Of a stretch of 64,000 bases of DNA, positions 8,798 through 16,837 are shown one piece after another (the first letter of the stretch is position 1; every line of letters begins with the position of its first letter). The notes below the pieces were generated by a model. That model had not been told where the DNA came from. It saw only the letters and a program-made list of their open reading frames with translations, and ran no database searches. A program made the translations under genes and the position numbers. This stretch comes from Rhodoplanes serenus (lineage in GTDB: Bacteria; Pseudomonadota; Alphaproteobacteria; Rhizobiales; Xanthobacteraceae): contig WNKV01000007.1 of NCBI GenBank assembly GCA_009720755.1, forward strand, positions 62,001 through 126,000, in the 5' to 3' direction.

Positions 8798-9361
8798 ATG
8801 ACGCCACGATCAGACGCCCTCGCCACGCCGGACGCACCCGCTGCCGCCTCGGTCCGTCGCCTCCCGGCCGCCGCCCTGGCGGCGCTGGTGATCGCCGCCG
8901 TCTGCGCCGCGACCCTTCTGGGCGCCGTGTTCTTCGAGACCGTCGTCGGCGTGCCGCCCTGTCCGCTGTGCACCCAGCAGCGCATTCCGCACATGATCGC
9001 GCTGCCGGTGGCGCTGCTGGTGGCGGCGGCGGCGTGGCGGCGGGCGCCGCGGGTGCTCGTCGTCGCCGGACTGGTGGTGCTGCTGGTGCTGCCGCTGGTG
9101 TCGGGCGGGATCGGCGCCTATCACGCCGGTATCGAGTGGGGCTTCTGGCGTGGCCCGGGCGACTGCACCGGCGAGATCGCACCGTTCGGCAATGCCGGCA
9201 GCCTTCTCACCCAGATGCAGCAGACCTCGGTGATCCGCTGCGACGTGGTGAGCTGGCGGTTTCTCGGCCTGTCGCTCGCCGGCTGGAACGTGGTGATCTC
9301 GATGGCACTGGCGGGCGTCGCGCTCGCCGGCCTGGTCCAGACGGTGCGACGGGGCGCCTGA
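8798..9361 (+). CDS. dsbB: disulfide bond formation protein B (DsbB)
   Basis: 187-residue inner-membrane quinone-linked oxidase that re-oxidises DsbA in the periplasm. It has four hydrophobic segments, the CPLC motif (Cys55, Cys58) in the first periplasmic loop, and the second redox pair Cys123 (GDCTGEI) and Cys148 (VIRCDV). An extended, Ala-rich N-terminus (about 25 residues) precedes the first helix. The ATG at 8798 gives this form. No dsbA is adjacent. It converges with the gene at 9390-9761. Confidence 0.92.
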   Translation: MTPRSDALATPDAPAAASVRRLPAAALAALVIAAVCAATLLGAVFFETVVGVPPCPLCTQQRIPHMIALPVALLVAAAAWRRAPRVLVVAGLVVLLVLPLVSGGIGAYHAGIEWGFWRGPGDCTGEIAPFGNAGSLLTQMQQTSVIRCDVVSWRFLGLSLAGWNVVISMALAGVALAGLVQTVRRGA

Positions 9362-9389
9362 CCCGGCGCTCCGGGTCGGCGAGCCGCGG

Positions 9390-9761
9390 TCAGGCCCGAC
9401 CCGGACGGTCTTCGTCGCGGTCGCGGGCGCGGCCGCGCAGCAAGGTGCGGCGCCAGCGCTGACGCAGCGCGAAACGGCAGCGCTCGATGTCGTCGGCGGT
9501 GGCCTGGGCGGCGCGGTCGAGCCCGCGCAAGGCATCGAGGATCTCGTCGACCGCGACCGGCCGCAGCGGGCCGGCGCCCCCGGCCTGCTCGGCGGCGTCC
9601 GAAGCCCAGGCGATCAGGATCGCCCGCTTCTCGGCGATGCTGAGGTCGGGATCGTCGACCACCGCGGCCGGCTGCACGAAGGCATGGGCCGGATGCAGCA
9701 TGGCGTCGAGATCGAGATCGGAGGAGGCGCGCCGCAACGGCGCCGACGGGATCGTTCGCAT
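9390..9761 (-). CDS. conserved hypothetical protein, alphaproteobacterial
   Basis: 123-residue soluble protein with the segment DDPDLSIAEKRAILIAWASDA, which I associate with small uncharacterised alphaproteobacterial proteins. A helical middle (VDEILDALRGLDRAAQATADDIERCRF) and an Arg-rich C-terminus follow. The start at 9761 is supported by GGGAGAA upstream. Function unknown. It is convergent with dsbB, with a short GC-rich hairpin between the two. Confidence 0.6.
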   Translation of the reverse strand: MRTIPSAPLRRASSDLDLDAMLHPAHAFVQPAAVVDDPDLSIAEKRAILIAWASDAAEQAGGAGPLRPVAVDEILDALRGLDRAAQATADDIERCRFALRQRWRRTLLRGRARDRDEDRPGRA

Positions 9762-10045
9762 CGAGCGTTCTCCCGGGGCCGCCGATCGTGCCGGGGCCCA
9801 CGCACTATTCACAAAATGTCGGTCCGGGCCGGGGTGCCCGGCGGCTCCCGTCTCGGCCGCGGCATGCCGGCCGGCATCTCCGGCGCGCATGCACGGTCGG
9901 CTCACGACGTGCCAACGGCTGCTTGTACGGACGGGCTACCACCCGCGACCGATCCTGACTGCCCGATTTAGAAGGGTGGCCGGGAGAGTCAACAGGAAAC
10001 GGAACAAATCACACCCATCGGGGCTGTCCGGGCGGTCAAACCTGC

Positions 10046-10086
10046 TTGCGTCGATTTGCGACCCCATGTACTTTGCAATGTAAAGT
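10046..10086 (+). promoter_or_regulatory. promoter overlapped by a 17-bp palindromic operator
   Basis: TTGCGT (10046-10051) and TACTTT (10069-10074), separated by 17 bp, form a plausible sigma70 -35/-10 pair. The -10 box is buried in the palindrome ACTTTGCAATGTAAAGT (10070-10086), which is symmetric except at three positions. The start codon of the membrane-protein gene lies 15 bp downstream. The operon's second gene encodes a winged-helix regulator, so autorepression through this site is the simplest reading (inference). Confidence 0.65.
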
Positions 10087-10100
10087 CGCTGGAGGGGGCG

Positions 10101-10718
10101 ATGACGGATCTCGAAAAGGCGCTGGCCGACATTCACGCCATCAAGGCGCAGCTCGCGCGCGACAGCGAGTTCCGCGGCTGGGGGCCGGCCACCGTGGCGC
10201 TGACCGGCCTGATGGCGGCGGCGGCGGCGCTCGCCCAGGCGGCCTGGCTGCCGGCGCCGGCCGAGACGCCGGCCGGCTGGCTCGCCCTGTGGATCGGCAC
10301 CGCGGTGCTCGGCATCGCGGTCACCGCGGCCGAGACGGTGACGCGGTCGCGCCGGCTGCATTCGCGCCTCGCCGACGAGATGATCCACACCGCCGCCATG
10401 CAGTTCCTCCCCGCCGCGGTGGCCGGCGCCCTGTTGCCGGTGGTGCTGGCGCGGGCGGCGCCCGACGTCCTGTGGATGCTGCCGGGACTCTGGCAGGTGG
10501 TGTTCGGGCTCGGCCTGTTCGCGGCGAGCCGCGCCCTGCCGCGGGCGGTCGCGGCGGTCGGCGCCTGGTATCTCGTCTGCGGCCTGGTGGTGCTGGCTGT
10601 CGCGGCGGAGGAGCGTGCGTTCGCCGCCTGGTCCATGGGGGTGCCGTTCGGCATCGGCCAGCTCTTGTTCGCCGCCGTCATCCACCGCGCCCTGGGAGGC
10701 GCCGACCCCCATGGCTGA
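10101..10718 (+). CDS. integral membrane protein, partner of winged-helix regulator
   Basis: 205-residue protein. It starts with a short cytoplasmic helix (MTDLEKALADIHAIKAQLARDSEFRGWGP) and is then almost entirely hydrophobic, with about six transmembrane segments between residues 30 and 200. The start is the ATG at 10101, behind GGAGGG. It overlaps the downstream regulator gene by 8 bp, so the two are translationally coupled. Membrane-protein/winged-helix pairs of this kind are widespread, but the physiological role is not known to me. Confidence 0.75.
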   Translation: MTDLEKALADIHAIKAQLARDSEFRGWGPATVALTGLMAAAAALAQAAWLPAPAETPAGWLALWIGTAVLGIAVTAAETVTRSRRLHSRLADEMIHTAAMQFLPAAVAGALLPVVLARAAPDVLWMLPGLWQVVFGLGLFAASRALPRAVAAVGAWYLVCGLVVLAVAAEERAFAAWSMGVPFGIGQLLFAAVIHRALGGADPHG

Positions 10719-11112
10719 GACCCGCAAGCCCGGCCCCGAGGCCGCCCCGCCGGGCCGCTTCGCCTACGAGGGGCTCGACCGCGTCATGCACGAGAAGGCG
10801 CGCCTCGGCCTCCTGACCTCGCTGATGGCGCACCCGCCCGGTCTCGCCTTCGCGGACCTCAAGCAGCTCTGCGGCCTCACCGACGGCAATCTGAGCCGGC
10901 ATCTCCAGGTGCTGGCGGAGGCCGGGCTGGTCGAGATCCTGAAGGGCTATGATCACAACCGGCCCCACACGGTGTGCCGCATCACGGCCGACGGGCGCCG
11001 CCGCTTCCTCGACTATCTCGCCGTTCTCGAAGGGGTGGTGCGGGACGCGGCCGCCGCGGCCGGGCCCGGCACGCTCCGCCGCGACCTCGCCGACGACCCC
11101 GCGCCCGCCTGA
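10711..11112 (+). CDS. winged-helix transcriptional regulator (HTH_34/ArsR-like)
   Basis: 133-residue regulator with a single winged-helix domain (about 25-110: FAYEGLDRVMHEKARLGLL, LKQLCGLTDGNLSRHLQVLAEAGLVEILKGY, TVCRITADGRRRFLDYL). It has no metal-binding cysteine pattern like the classic ArsR/SmtB. It is coupled to the preceding membrane-protein gene by an 8-bp overlap. The palindrome in the operon promoter (10070-10086) is its likely target. uppS follows 63 bp downstream and may be co-transcribed. Confidence 0.8.
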   Translation: MAETRKPGPEAAPPGRFAYEGLDRVMHEKARLGLLTSLMAHPPGLAFADLKQLCGLTDGNLSRHLQVLAEAGLVEILKGYDHNRPHTVCRITADGRRRFLDYLAVLEGVVRDAAAAAGPGTLRRDLADDPAPA

Positions 11113-11175
11113 TCTCCGGCGGCCGTCCACCCCCACGTCTCCGCGTCGATCACCGTCTCAGCACACAGGCTCCCC

Positions 11176-11973
11176 ATGTCCGTCCCCGTCACGACCCCGA
11201 GCGGCATCCTCCCGGCCGGGCCGCGGCACGTCGCCATCGTCATGGACGGCAACGGCCGCTGGGCGACCGCACGCGGCCTGCCGCGCACCGCCGGCCATCG
11301 CGAAGGGGTGGAGGCGGCGCGACGGGTGGTCGAGGCGGCGCCGCGGCTCGGCATCCGAACGCTGACGCTGTTCGCCTTCTCGTCCGACAACTGGCGCCGG
11401 CCGGCCGCCGAGGTGGCGGCCCTGATGGGGCTGCTGCGCCGTTTCGTGCGCAACGAGACGAGCCGGCTGGCCGAGGCCGGCGCCCGCCTCACCACCCTCG
11501 GCCGGCGCGACCGCCTGCCTTCCGGCCTCGCCGATGCGATCGCGGCGGCCGAGCAGGCGACCGCCGGCGGCACCCGCCTGCATCTGCGCGTTGCCCTCGA
11601 CTACTCGGCGCGTGACGCCATCCTGGATGCCGCCGTGCGGGCCGCCACGCTGCCGGCGGTGACCCGCGACGCCTTCGCCCGATTGCTGGCCGGTGGCGAC
11701 GGGACCGGCGAGCCGGTTCCCGACGTCGACCTGATGATCCGCACCGGCGGCGAGCAGCGCCTGTCCGATTTCCTGCTGTGGGAATCGGCCTATGCGGAGC
11801 TCTTGTTCGTGCCGCGGCTGTGGCCGGACTTCTCCGCCGACGACCTGGTCGCGGCGGTCGCCTGGTTCGCCGGCCGCGAGCGGCGCTTCGGCGGGCTCGG
11901 AGCCGGGGCCGACGCGGTGCCGCGCCCGCCCGCGGCGGCCGGCTGCGTGCCCCTGGTGCCGACCGCGGCGTGA
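11176..11973 (+). CDS. uppS: undecaprenyl (poly-cis) diphosphate synthase
   Basis: 265-residue cis-prenyltransferase that elongates farnesyl diphosphate with isopentenyl diphosphate to the C55 lipid carrier for peptidoglycan and LPS. It has the catalytic motif [13 protein letters not shown] (Asp24), FSSDNWRRP, and the C-terminal substrate motif [18 protein letters not shown] with ESAYAELLF. In most relatives uppS sits in the frr-uppS-cdsA-dxr cluster, but here it follows a regulator and precedes a stress protein. This may therefore be a displaced or second copy. The C-terminus has an Ala/Pro-rich extension. Confidence 0.9.
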   Translation: MSVPVTTPSGILPAGPRHVAIVMDGNGRWATARGLPRTAGHREGVEAARRVVEAAPRLGIRTLTLFAFSSDNWRRPAAEVAALMGLLRRFVRNETSRLAEAGARLTTLGRRDRLPSGLADAIAAAEQATAGGTRLHLRVALDYSARDAILDAAVRAATLPAVTRDAFARLLAGGDGTGEPVPDVDLMIRTGGEQRLSDFLLWESAYAELLFVPRLWPDFSADDLVAAVAWFAGRERRFGGLGAGADAVPRPPAAAGCVPLVPTAA

Positions 11974-12064
11974 CGACGCGAGCGACCCGGTTGCGGCCGG
12001 ACGTCGCTCGCGCGATCCTCTCGCTCGACAGGGCGGTCGTGCGACCGCGGGGTAGGGGGCCGTC

Positions 12065-12577
12065 ATGTATTTCCCGGTGCTGGTCGAGATGATCGCGGCG
12101 GGCGCGATCGTCGCCGCGACGGTGGTTTGGCATCTGGGGTGGGGGCGCCGGCAGGATGCCGCGCGGCTCGCGGCCCTGCGGGCCCGCAGCGGCGCTTCAC
12201 CGGACGCGGCGCCGCCGCGTCCGGCGCGGCTGCCGCCACCCCGCGCCGCAGCATCCCGCGTCGCACCCCGCCCCGTCTCCCGCCCGCAGCTGTCCCGTCC
12301 TCAGCCGTTCGACTCCAAGCCGTCCGCTTCTTCGCCGCCCGCCTCTTCGCCGCCGGCCGCGTCGCGGCCTCGCCCAGAACCGCCGCGCGCGGCGATGCCC
12401 CGCCCCGCCACCCCGTCGCCGGTCCGTCCGCGGCCGTCGTCGCGAATCCGCACCACCGCGCCCCTGCCATCCGGCTCGCCCGAACAGCCGCTCTCACAAC
12501 CCGGTCCGCTCTCACAACCCGGCTCGCCCGAACAACAACATGGCGGTGAACCATCATCGCCTCCTTGGAGGAACGAC
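12065..12577 (+). other. in-frame membrane/proline-rich extension upstream of the USP gene
   Basis: 171 codons, open and in frame with the universal stress protein gene with no stop between. It begins MYFPVLVEMIAAGAIVAATVVWHLGW, a single transmembrane helix, then Arg, and then a long Pro/Ser/Ala/Arg linker. Two short direct repeats (12488-12504 = 12506-12522, and 12473-12486 = 12521-12534) lie at its 3' end. Either a membrane-tethered long form (431 aa) is made from 12065, or only the 260-aa form from 12578. The strong ribosome site before 12578 argues that the short form is at least also made. Confidence 0.45.
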
Positions 12578-13360
12578 ATGGCCCTGAAGAACCTTCTCGT
12601 CCATCTCGACGGCGGCCCGCGCACCGCCGAGCGGCTGGCGCTCGCGGTGCGCCTCGCCGTGCGTCACGGGGCGCGGCTCTCCGGTGTGTTCGCCCAGCTC
12701 GCCGAGGCGCACCGGGTCGGAGTGGTCGCCGATTGGCCGCCCGCCGCCTATGCCGAGGCTGCGGCCGCGAGCCGCGACGCCTTCTCGGCGGCGGCCCGCG
12801 ATCTGCCGGAGGCCGAGTGGATCGACCTCAACCGCGGCGGCGAGGAGGAGATTCTGCACCGCTTCGCGGCGCTCGCCGGCTATTTCGATCTGACCGTCTT
12901 CGGCCAGTTCGACGAGACGGCGCGCCGGACGGTCCCGGCCGAGCTCGCCACCCATGTCGGCACGGTCTCGGGCCGGCCGGTGCTGGTGATTCCCTATGCG
13001 GGCCACTTCCCCGATGTCGGCCGCCGGCCGCTGTTCGCCTGGAGCGAGACGGCGAGCGCCGCGCGGGCGCTGGAGGACGGCCTCGCGCTGGTGCAGCCCG
13101 AGGCCGAGGCGCTGGTTCTCTACGCCCACGAGCGCGACCAGCGCAGCGAGTTCGCCGAGCGCACCATCGCGCATCTCGCCCGTCACGGCGTGACCGCTCA
13201 GTTCGAGCCGTTCCTGATCGAGGACGAGTCGCTGATGGACGTGATCCTCAACTTCGCGTCCGACCACGGCGCCGACCTGATGACGCTGGGGCTCGGCGGC
13301 CGCGGCCGCAGCAAGCCGACGCTGCGCGAGCTGACGGTGCCGGTGCTCTGCGCCGGGTGA
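12578..13360 (+). CDS. universal stress protein family (UspA-like, tandem domain)
   Basis: 260-residue protein with an N-terminal Usp half (MALKNLLVHLDGGPRTAERLALAVRLAVRHGARLSGVFA) and a C-terminal half (RPLFAWSETASAARALEDGLALV ... ASDHGADLMTLGLGGRGRSK). The C-terminal GxxG(9)G nucleotide motif is degenerate (GLGGRGRSKPTLREL). The start at 12578 has TTGGAGGA at ideal spacing. The same frame is open upstream to an ATG at 12065 (see the extension entry). Function: stress-induced nucleotide-binding protein; the specific role is unknown. Confidence 0.82.
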   Translation: MALKNLLVHLDGGPRTAERLALAVRLAVRHGARLSGVFAQLAEAHRVGVVADWPPAAYAEAAAASRDAFSAAARDLPEAEWIDLNRGGEEEILHRFAALAGYFDLTVFGQFDETARRTVPAELATHVGTVSGRPVLVIPYAGHFPDVGRRPLFAWSETASAARALEDGLALVQPEAEALVLYAHERDQRSEFAERTIAHLARHGVTAQFEPFLIEDESLMDVILNFASDHGADLMTLGLGGRGRSKPTLRELTVPVLCAG

Positions 13361-13438
13361 AGCGCCGCCCAGTCGGCGGGGCCGCGCCGTCGCTCCTCCT
13401 GCCGTGCCGGCAGGTGGGCGGCGGCTGCGGCCGGCTTA

Positions 13439-13769
13439 GAGCCCGTTTGGACACTCCAACGGGGCTGCGCCGGAGCCGATTTCGGCCGATCCGGCAGAAG
13501 CCGATCGAAGGGCGTACCAGGGAGTACGGTCGAAATCGGCGACGCACCGGGCGGCCGAAAGCGGCCCGGCCCCTGAACTCGGGCTCGCCCGAGTTCAGCT
13601 CGTCATGCGACGCAAGTCGGGCAGGCCCGACTTGCGGGGGGTCGCGATGCGAACGCCGGCCGCGGCGTCGAGAATCTCGCCGATATCCCCGATATCGGCG
13701 TCGCTTCTCTCCTGGCCTCCGGCTGTTCGCACTGCGACGCAACCTCCGTCCGAGTTTCCAAACGGGCTC
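13439..13769. mobile_element. MITE-like element with IS5-type ends and TTA target duplication
   Basis: 331-bp non-coding element. The left end starts GAGCCCGTTTGGACACTC. The right end, read inward on the minus strand, starts GAGCCCGTTTGGAAACTC, and similarity continues for about 30 bp with mismatches. It is flanked by TTA at 13436-13438 and TTA at 13770-13772, a 3-bp target duplication of the TNA type made by some IS5-family elements. Inside are three perfect hairpins: 12-bp arms at 13573-13584/13587-13598, 12-bp arms at 13611-13622/13625-13636, and 10-bp arms at 13678-13687/13691-13700. No transposase frame is present. The right TTA is the stop codon of the HNH gene. Confidence 0.8.
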
Positions 13770-14327
13770 TTACGGGTCGAGCTCGGTGTCCCAGTACAGG
13801 TAGTCCATCCAGGACTCGTGCAGGTAGTTGGGCGGGAACAGGCGGCCGTTGCGGTGCAGGTGCGTCACCGACGGCTGGAACGGGAGCTGTCCCGGCCGCA
13901 TGCCGGCCTCGCTCGGCGTCTTGTTGCCCTTGCGTAGGTTGCAGGCCGCGCAGGCGGTGACGACGTTGTCCCACGTGGTCTGGCCGCCGCGCGAGCGCGG
14001 GATCAGATGATCGAAGGTCAGATCGTCGTGGTCGCCGCAGTATTGGCAGGAGAAGCGGTCGCGCAGGAAGACGTTGAACCGGGTGAAGGCCGGATTGGTG
14101 GTCGGCTTCACGAAGGTCTTCAGGGAGACGACGCTGGGCAGCCGCATCTCGAACGAGGGGCTGTGCACTGCCTTGTCGTAGTGGGCCACGATGTTCACGC
14201 GGTCGAGGAAGACCGCCTTGATGGCATCCTGCCAGGACCACAGGGATAGCGGGTAGTAGCTCAGCGGACGGAAGTCGGCGTTGAGCACCAGGACCGGCCA
14301 TCCGCTCGGTGAGGTATGAGCGTTCAA
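13770..14327 (-). CDS. HNH endonuclease family protein
   Basis: 185-residue protein with a compact zinc-HNH core near residues 95-140: CQYCG, LTFDHLIPRSRGG, NVVTACAACNLRKGNKTP. This is the two CxxC zinc knuckles plus the catalytic DH and Asn. It is a stand-alone, chromosomally conserved type in alphaproteobacteria; the biological substrate is unknown. The likely start is TTG at 14327 (M-NAHTSPSGWPVLVLNADFRPL), with GGAGGG immediately upstream; no ATG gives the family N-terminus. The stop codon TAA is formed by the TTA target duplication of the MITE, so the insertion left the reading frame ending intact. Confidence 0.87.
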   Translation of the reverse strand: MNAHTSPSGWPVLVLNADFRPLSYYPLSLWSWQDAIKAVFLDRVNIVAHYDKAVHSPSFEMRLPSVVSLKTFVKPTTNPAFTRFNVFLRDRFSCQYCGDHDDLTFDHLIPRSRGGQTTWDNVVTACAACNLRKGNKTPSEAGMRPGQLPFQPSVTHLHRNGRLFPPNYLHESWMDYLYWDTELDP

Positions 14328-14531
14328 CGACCCTCCAACCTGTTCGTTGGAACCTTGTTCGTTGGATCGCCGCAGCGCGACCGCTGCAGCGCAGCAACCA
14401 GCACCCCCGTATCTTATAGGCAGGCGTGACAGGGTTGTGAAGCGGCGTCGCCCCTCCTCGAATTTTCGTGAAAGCGCCGTCGGATGGGCGGCGCGGCCGC
14501 ATGCGGCCGGGCGGCGGCCGTGCAAGCCCGG

Positions 14532-15215
14532 TCAGGGACGGCCGAATCGCCCGGCCAGGAACGCGCCACCGAGCCGCAGGCCGTCCTCGTCGATGCCGTG
14601 GCCGATCCCGTAGGAGATGTGCCACTCGGTCGGGATGTCGAGCGAGGCCAGGGCGCTGGCCGCCATCGGCAGGGCCTGCACCGGGATCAGGTCGTCGTCG
14701 GCGCCGTGCACCAGCAGGATCGGCGGGCGCGACCGCACCGCCCCGGCGACCGCCGCGGCCGCCTCCGGCCCACCGTCGCCCGGCAGCACGAAGATGCCCG
14801 AGTAACCGACGATGGCGGCGGGCGGCACCGCACGGCGCAGCCCCACATGCAGCGCCATCATGGTGCCCTGGCTGAAGCCGACCAGCGCCAGCGCCTCGCC
14901 CGGCAGGCGGTGGCGCGCCAGCTCCTGGTCCAGGAAGGCGTCGAGCCCGGGGCCGGCCGCCTCGACGCCGCGCCAGCGCTCGCCGGGCTCGCGGAAGGTG
15001 AGCGGGAACCACTCGCGGCCGACCGGCGCCTGCCCGCACGGGCGCGGCGCGTGCGGGGCCACGAAGGCGGTGCCGGGCAGCACGTCCTGCCACATGCGGC
15101 CGATGTCGATGAGATCGTTGCCGTCCGCTCCGTAGCCGTGAAGGAACACGACCAGCCGCCGCGCCGGGCCGCCGCCGCGCGGTTCCAGCCGGGGACTGTC
15201 GATCGCTGGCGCCAC
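14532..15215 (-). CDS. alpha/beta-hydrolase, phospholipase/carboxylesterase family
   Basis: 227-residue serine esterase. It has the oxyanion segment VVFLHGYGADGNDL, nucleophile elbow GFSQGT, catalytic Asp region VHGADDDLIPV, and His in YGIGHGID. It matches the YpfH/SobP carboxylesterase type acting on short acyl esters. The GTG start at 15215 has GAGGAGGA just upstream, and that site overlaps the stop codon of the preceding glycosylase gene (11-bp spacing). The two are therefore co-transcribed and probably translationally linked. Confidence 0.88.
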   Translation of the reverse strand: MAPAIDSPRLEPRGGGPARRLVVFLHGYGADGNDLIDIGRMWQDVLPGTAFVAPHAPRPCGQAPVGREWFPLTFREPGERWRGVEAAGPGLDAFLDQELARHRLPGEALALVGFSQGTMMALHVGLRRAVPPAAIVGYSGIFVLPGDGGPEAAAAVAGAVRSRPPILLVHGADDDLIPVQALPMAASALASLDIPTEWHISYGIGHGIDEDGLRLGGAFLAGRFGRP

Positions 15216-15225
15216 GTCGTCCTCC

Positions 15226-15945
15226 TCAGTTCGTCGCGAGGGGAGCCGCCGGCGGCACCGCCTCGCGCCCCTTCGCGGTGCGATAATAGGTCCACAGCAG
15301 GAAGGCCGCCACTCCGCGCCAGGGCCGCCACGGCTCGGCGAGCACCGCCAACTGCCGGGCGGTGGGCCGGGCGTCGAGCCCGAAGGCGAGGCGCGCCGCC
15401 TCCTGGAGCGCGAGATCCCCGGCCGGCCAGGCATCGGCGTGGCCGAGGCAGAACAGGAGATAGCTGTCGGCGGTCCACGGCCCGATGCCATGCACCGCGC
15501 ACAGGGCCTCGTGCGCCGCGTCGGCCGGCAGGGTGGCGAGCCCGTCGAGGTCGAGGCTGCCGTCGCGAATCGCCCGGGCGATCGCCTTGAGAGCCTTGAT
15601 CTTGGGGGTCGACAGCCCGACCTGCGCCAGCCGGGCCGGGCGGGCGCGGACGATCGCGGCCGGCTCGAACGGATCGATCGCCGCGAACAGCCGTGCCCCG
15701 ATGGCGGCGGCGCTGGCGGTCGACACCTGCTGGCCCACCACGATGGCGGCGAGCCCGGCGAAGCCGGCGGCGCGGCGCCGCAGCGGTGGCGCTCCCCCGG
15801 TCGCCAGCACGGCGGCGAGGCGCGGATCGGCGGCGACCAGGCAGGCGAGGCCGTGGGCGAGGTCGGCCTCGCTGTCGATGCGATGAACGGGAGCGGGCTC
15901 GCAGCCGGCTGGCGGAGGCACGGGGGACGCGACGGACGACGGCAT
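15226..15945 (-). CDS. DNA-3-methyladenine glycosylase II (AlkA-like, HhH-GPD)
   Basis: 239-residue base-excision repair enzyme that removes alkylated purines. The helix-hairpin-helix reads LCAVHGIGPWTADSYLL, and the catalytic aspartate follows in WPAGDLALQEAARLAFGL (GPD-type). It is shorter than E. coli AlkA because it lacks the N-terminal beta domain, as in many alphaproteobacterial forms. The start at 15945 has no clear ribosome site. It is divergent from the uracil-DNA glycosylase (112-bp gap), so the pair forms a small base-excision-repair locus. Confidence 0.88.
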   Translation of the reverse strand: MPSSVASPVPPPAGCEPAPVHRIDSEADLAHGLACLVAADPRLAAVLATGGAPPLRRRAAGFAGLAAIVVGQQVSTASAAAIGARLFAAIDPFEPAAIVRARPARLAQVGLSTPKIKALKAIARAIRDGSLDLDGLATLPADAAHEALCAVHGIGPWTADSYLLFCLGHADAWPAGDLALQEAARLAFGLDARPTARQLAVLAEPWRPWRGVAAFLLWTYYRTAKGREAVPPAAPLATN

Positions 15946-16057
15946 GGCCGAGAGATAGGCGCACCGGGCGGCCGGCTCAAACCCGATTTGCCGAAGCCCG
16001 GCCGCCGTGGCGGGGCTCCGGGCGGAACCGGCACCCGCTCGGCGCGATTGGTTCGCC

Positions 16058-16693
16058 ATGGCGGAGCACGGGTCCCAGGCGGTCGCCGGCGGCGCGATCA
16101 CGACGTTCGCGGCTCTCCGGGCCGCCGAGGCGGCCTGCACCCGTTGCCCGCTCTACCGCGCCGCCACCCAGGTGGTGCCTGGACAAGGACCCGCCCGCGC
16201 CCGGCTGATGATGGTGGGCGAGCAGCCCGGCGACCACGAGGACCTTCAGGGGGCTCCCTTCGTCGGACCGGCGGGGCGCGTTCTCGACCGGGCCATCGTG
16301 GCGGCCGGGATCGACCGCGGCACTGTTTTCGTCACCAATGCGGTCAAGCACTTCAAATGGGAGCCGCGAGGCAAGCGGCGGCTGCACAAGAAGCCCAACG
16401 CCCACGAGATCGAGCGCTGCCGCTGGTGGAACGAGATCGAGCGCGCATTGGTGCGGCCGGAGCTGGTCGTCGCCCTCGGCGCCACCGCGGCCGCGAGCCT
16501 CATGGGCCGCGCCGTCACCATCGGGCGGGTGCGGGGAAGGCTTCTGGCCGGCCGCGACGGCGAGCCCGTGGTGGTGACCATCCACCCGTCCTACCTGCTG
16601 CGTCTGCGCGATCCCGCCGACAAGACGCGCGAGTACGACCGCTTCGTCGCCGACCTGCGGCTCTGTGCCGAGCATCTGCGCGCCGCCGCCTGA
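16058..16693 (+). CDS. UdgX-type uracil-DNA glycosylase (iron-sulfur, covalent uracil-DNA binder)
   Basis: 211-residue family-4-like UDG. It has N-terminal Cys27/Cys30 (CTRCPLY) of the Fe-S site, the active-site motif GEQPGDHED (54-62), and the C-terminal HPSYLLR motif (176-182). Between them lies KRRLHKKP (106-113), with His110 in the R-loop insertion. That loop and histidine define UdgX, in which the His forms a covalent bond to the abasic sugar after uracil removal (known for the mycobacterial enzyme). The ATG at 16058 is chosen by family length. It is divergent from the AlkA-like gene. Confidence 0.9.
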   Translation: MAEHGSQAVAGGAITTFAALRAAEAACTRCPLYRAATQVVPGQGPARARLMMVGEQPGDHEDLQGAPFVGPAGRVLDRAIVAAGIDRGTVFVTNAVKHFKWEPRGKRRLHKKPNAHEIERCRWWNEIERALVRPELVVALGATAAASLMGRAVTIGRVRGRLLAGRDGEPVVVTIHPSYLLRLRDPADKTREYDRFVADLRLCAEHLRAAA

Positions 16694-16837
16694 TCCGCCT
16701 TCGTCCGCCGGGAGATGCGGCGGTATCGGGGTCCCTGTCGGGCGCCGGGTGCCATCCGCCACGACATCGCCTATAAGATCGCTGCAATGGGCGTTGCCCC
16801 GGCCGCGGTCCCCGCCGGCCGGCCCCGACGAGAGCCG

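Noticed and set aside
13573-13700. Hairpins at 13573-13700 as ordinary intrinsic terminators
   Set aside because: No T runs follow them and they lie within an element with inverted ends and a target duplication, so they are better explained as MITE structure.
13439-13769. Truncated insertion sequence with a transposase remnant
   Set aside because: No DDE-type motif or coding-like frame is found inside; ends and size fit a MITE better.
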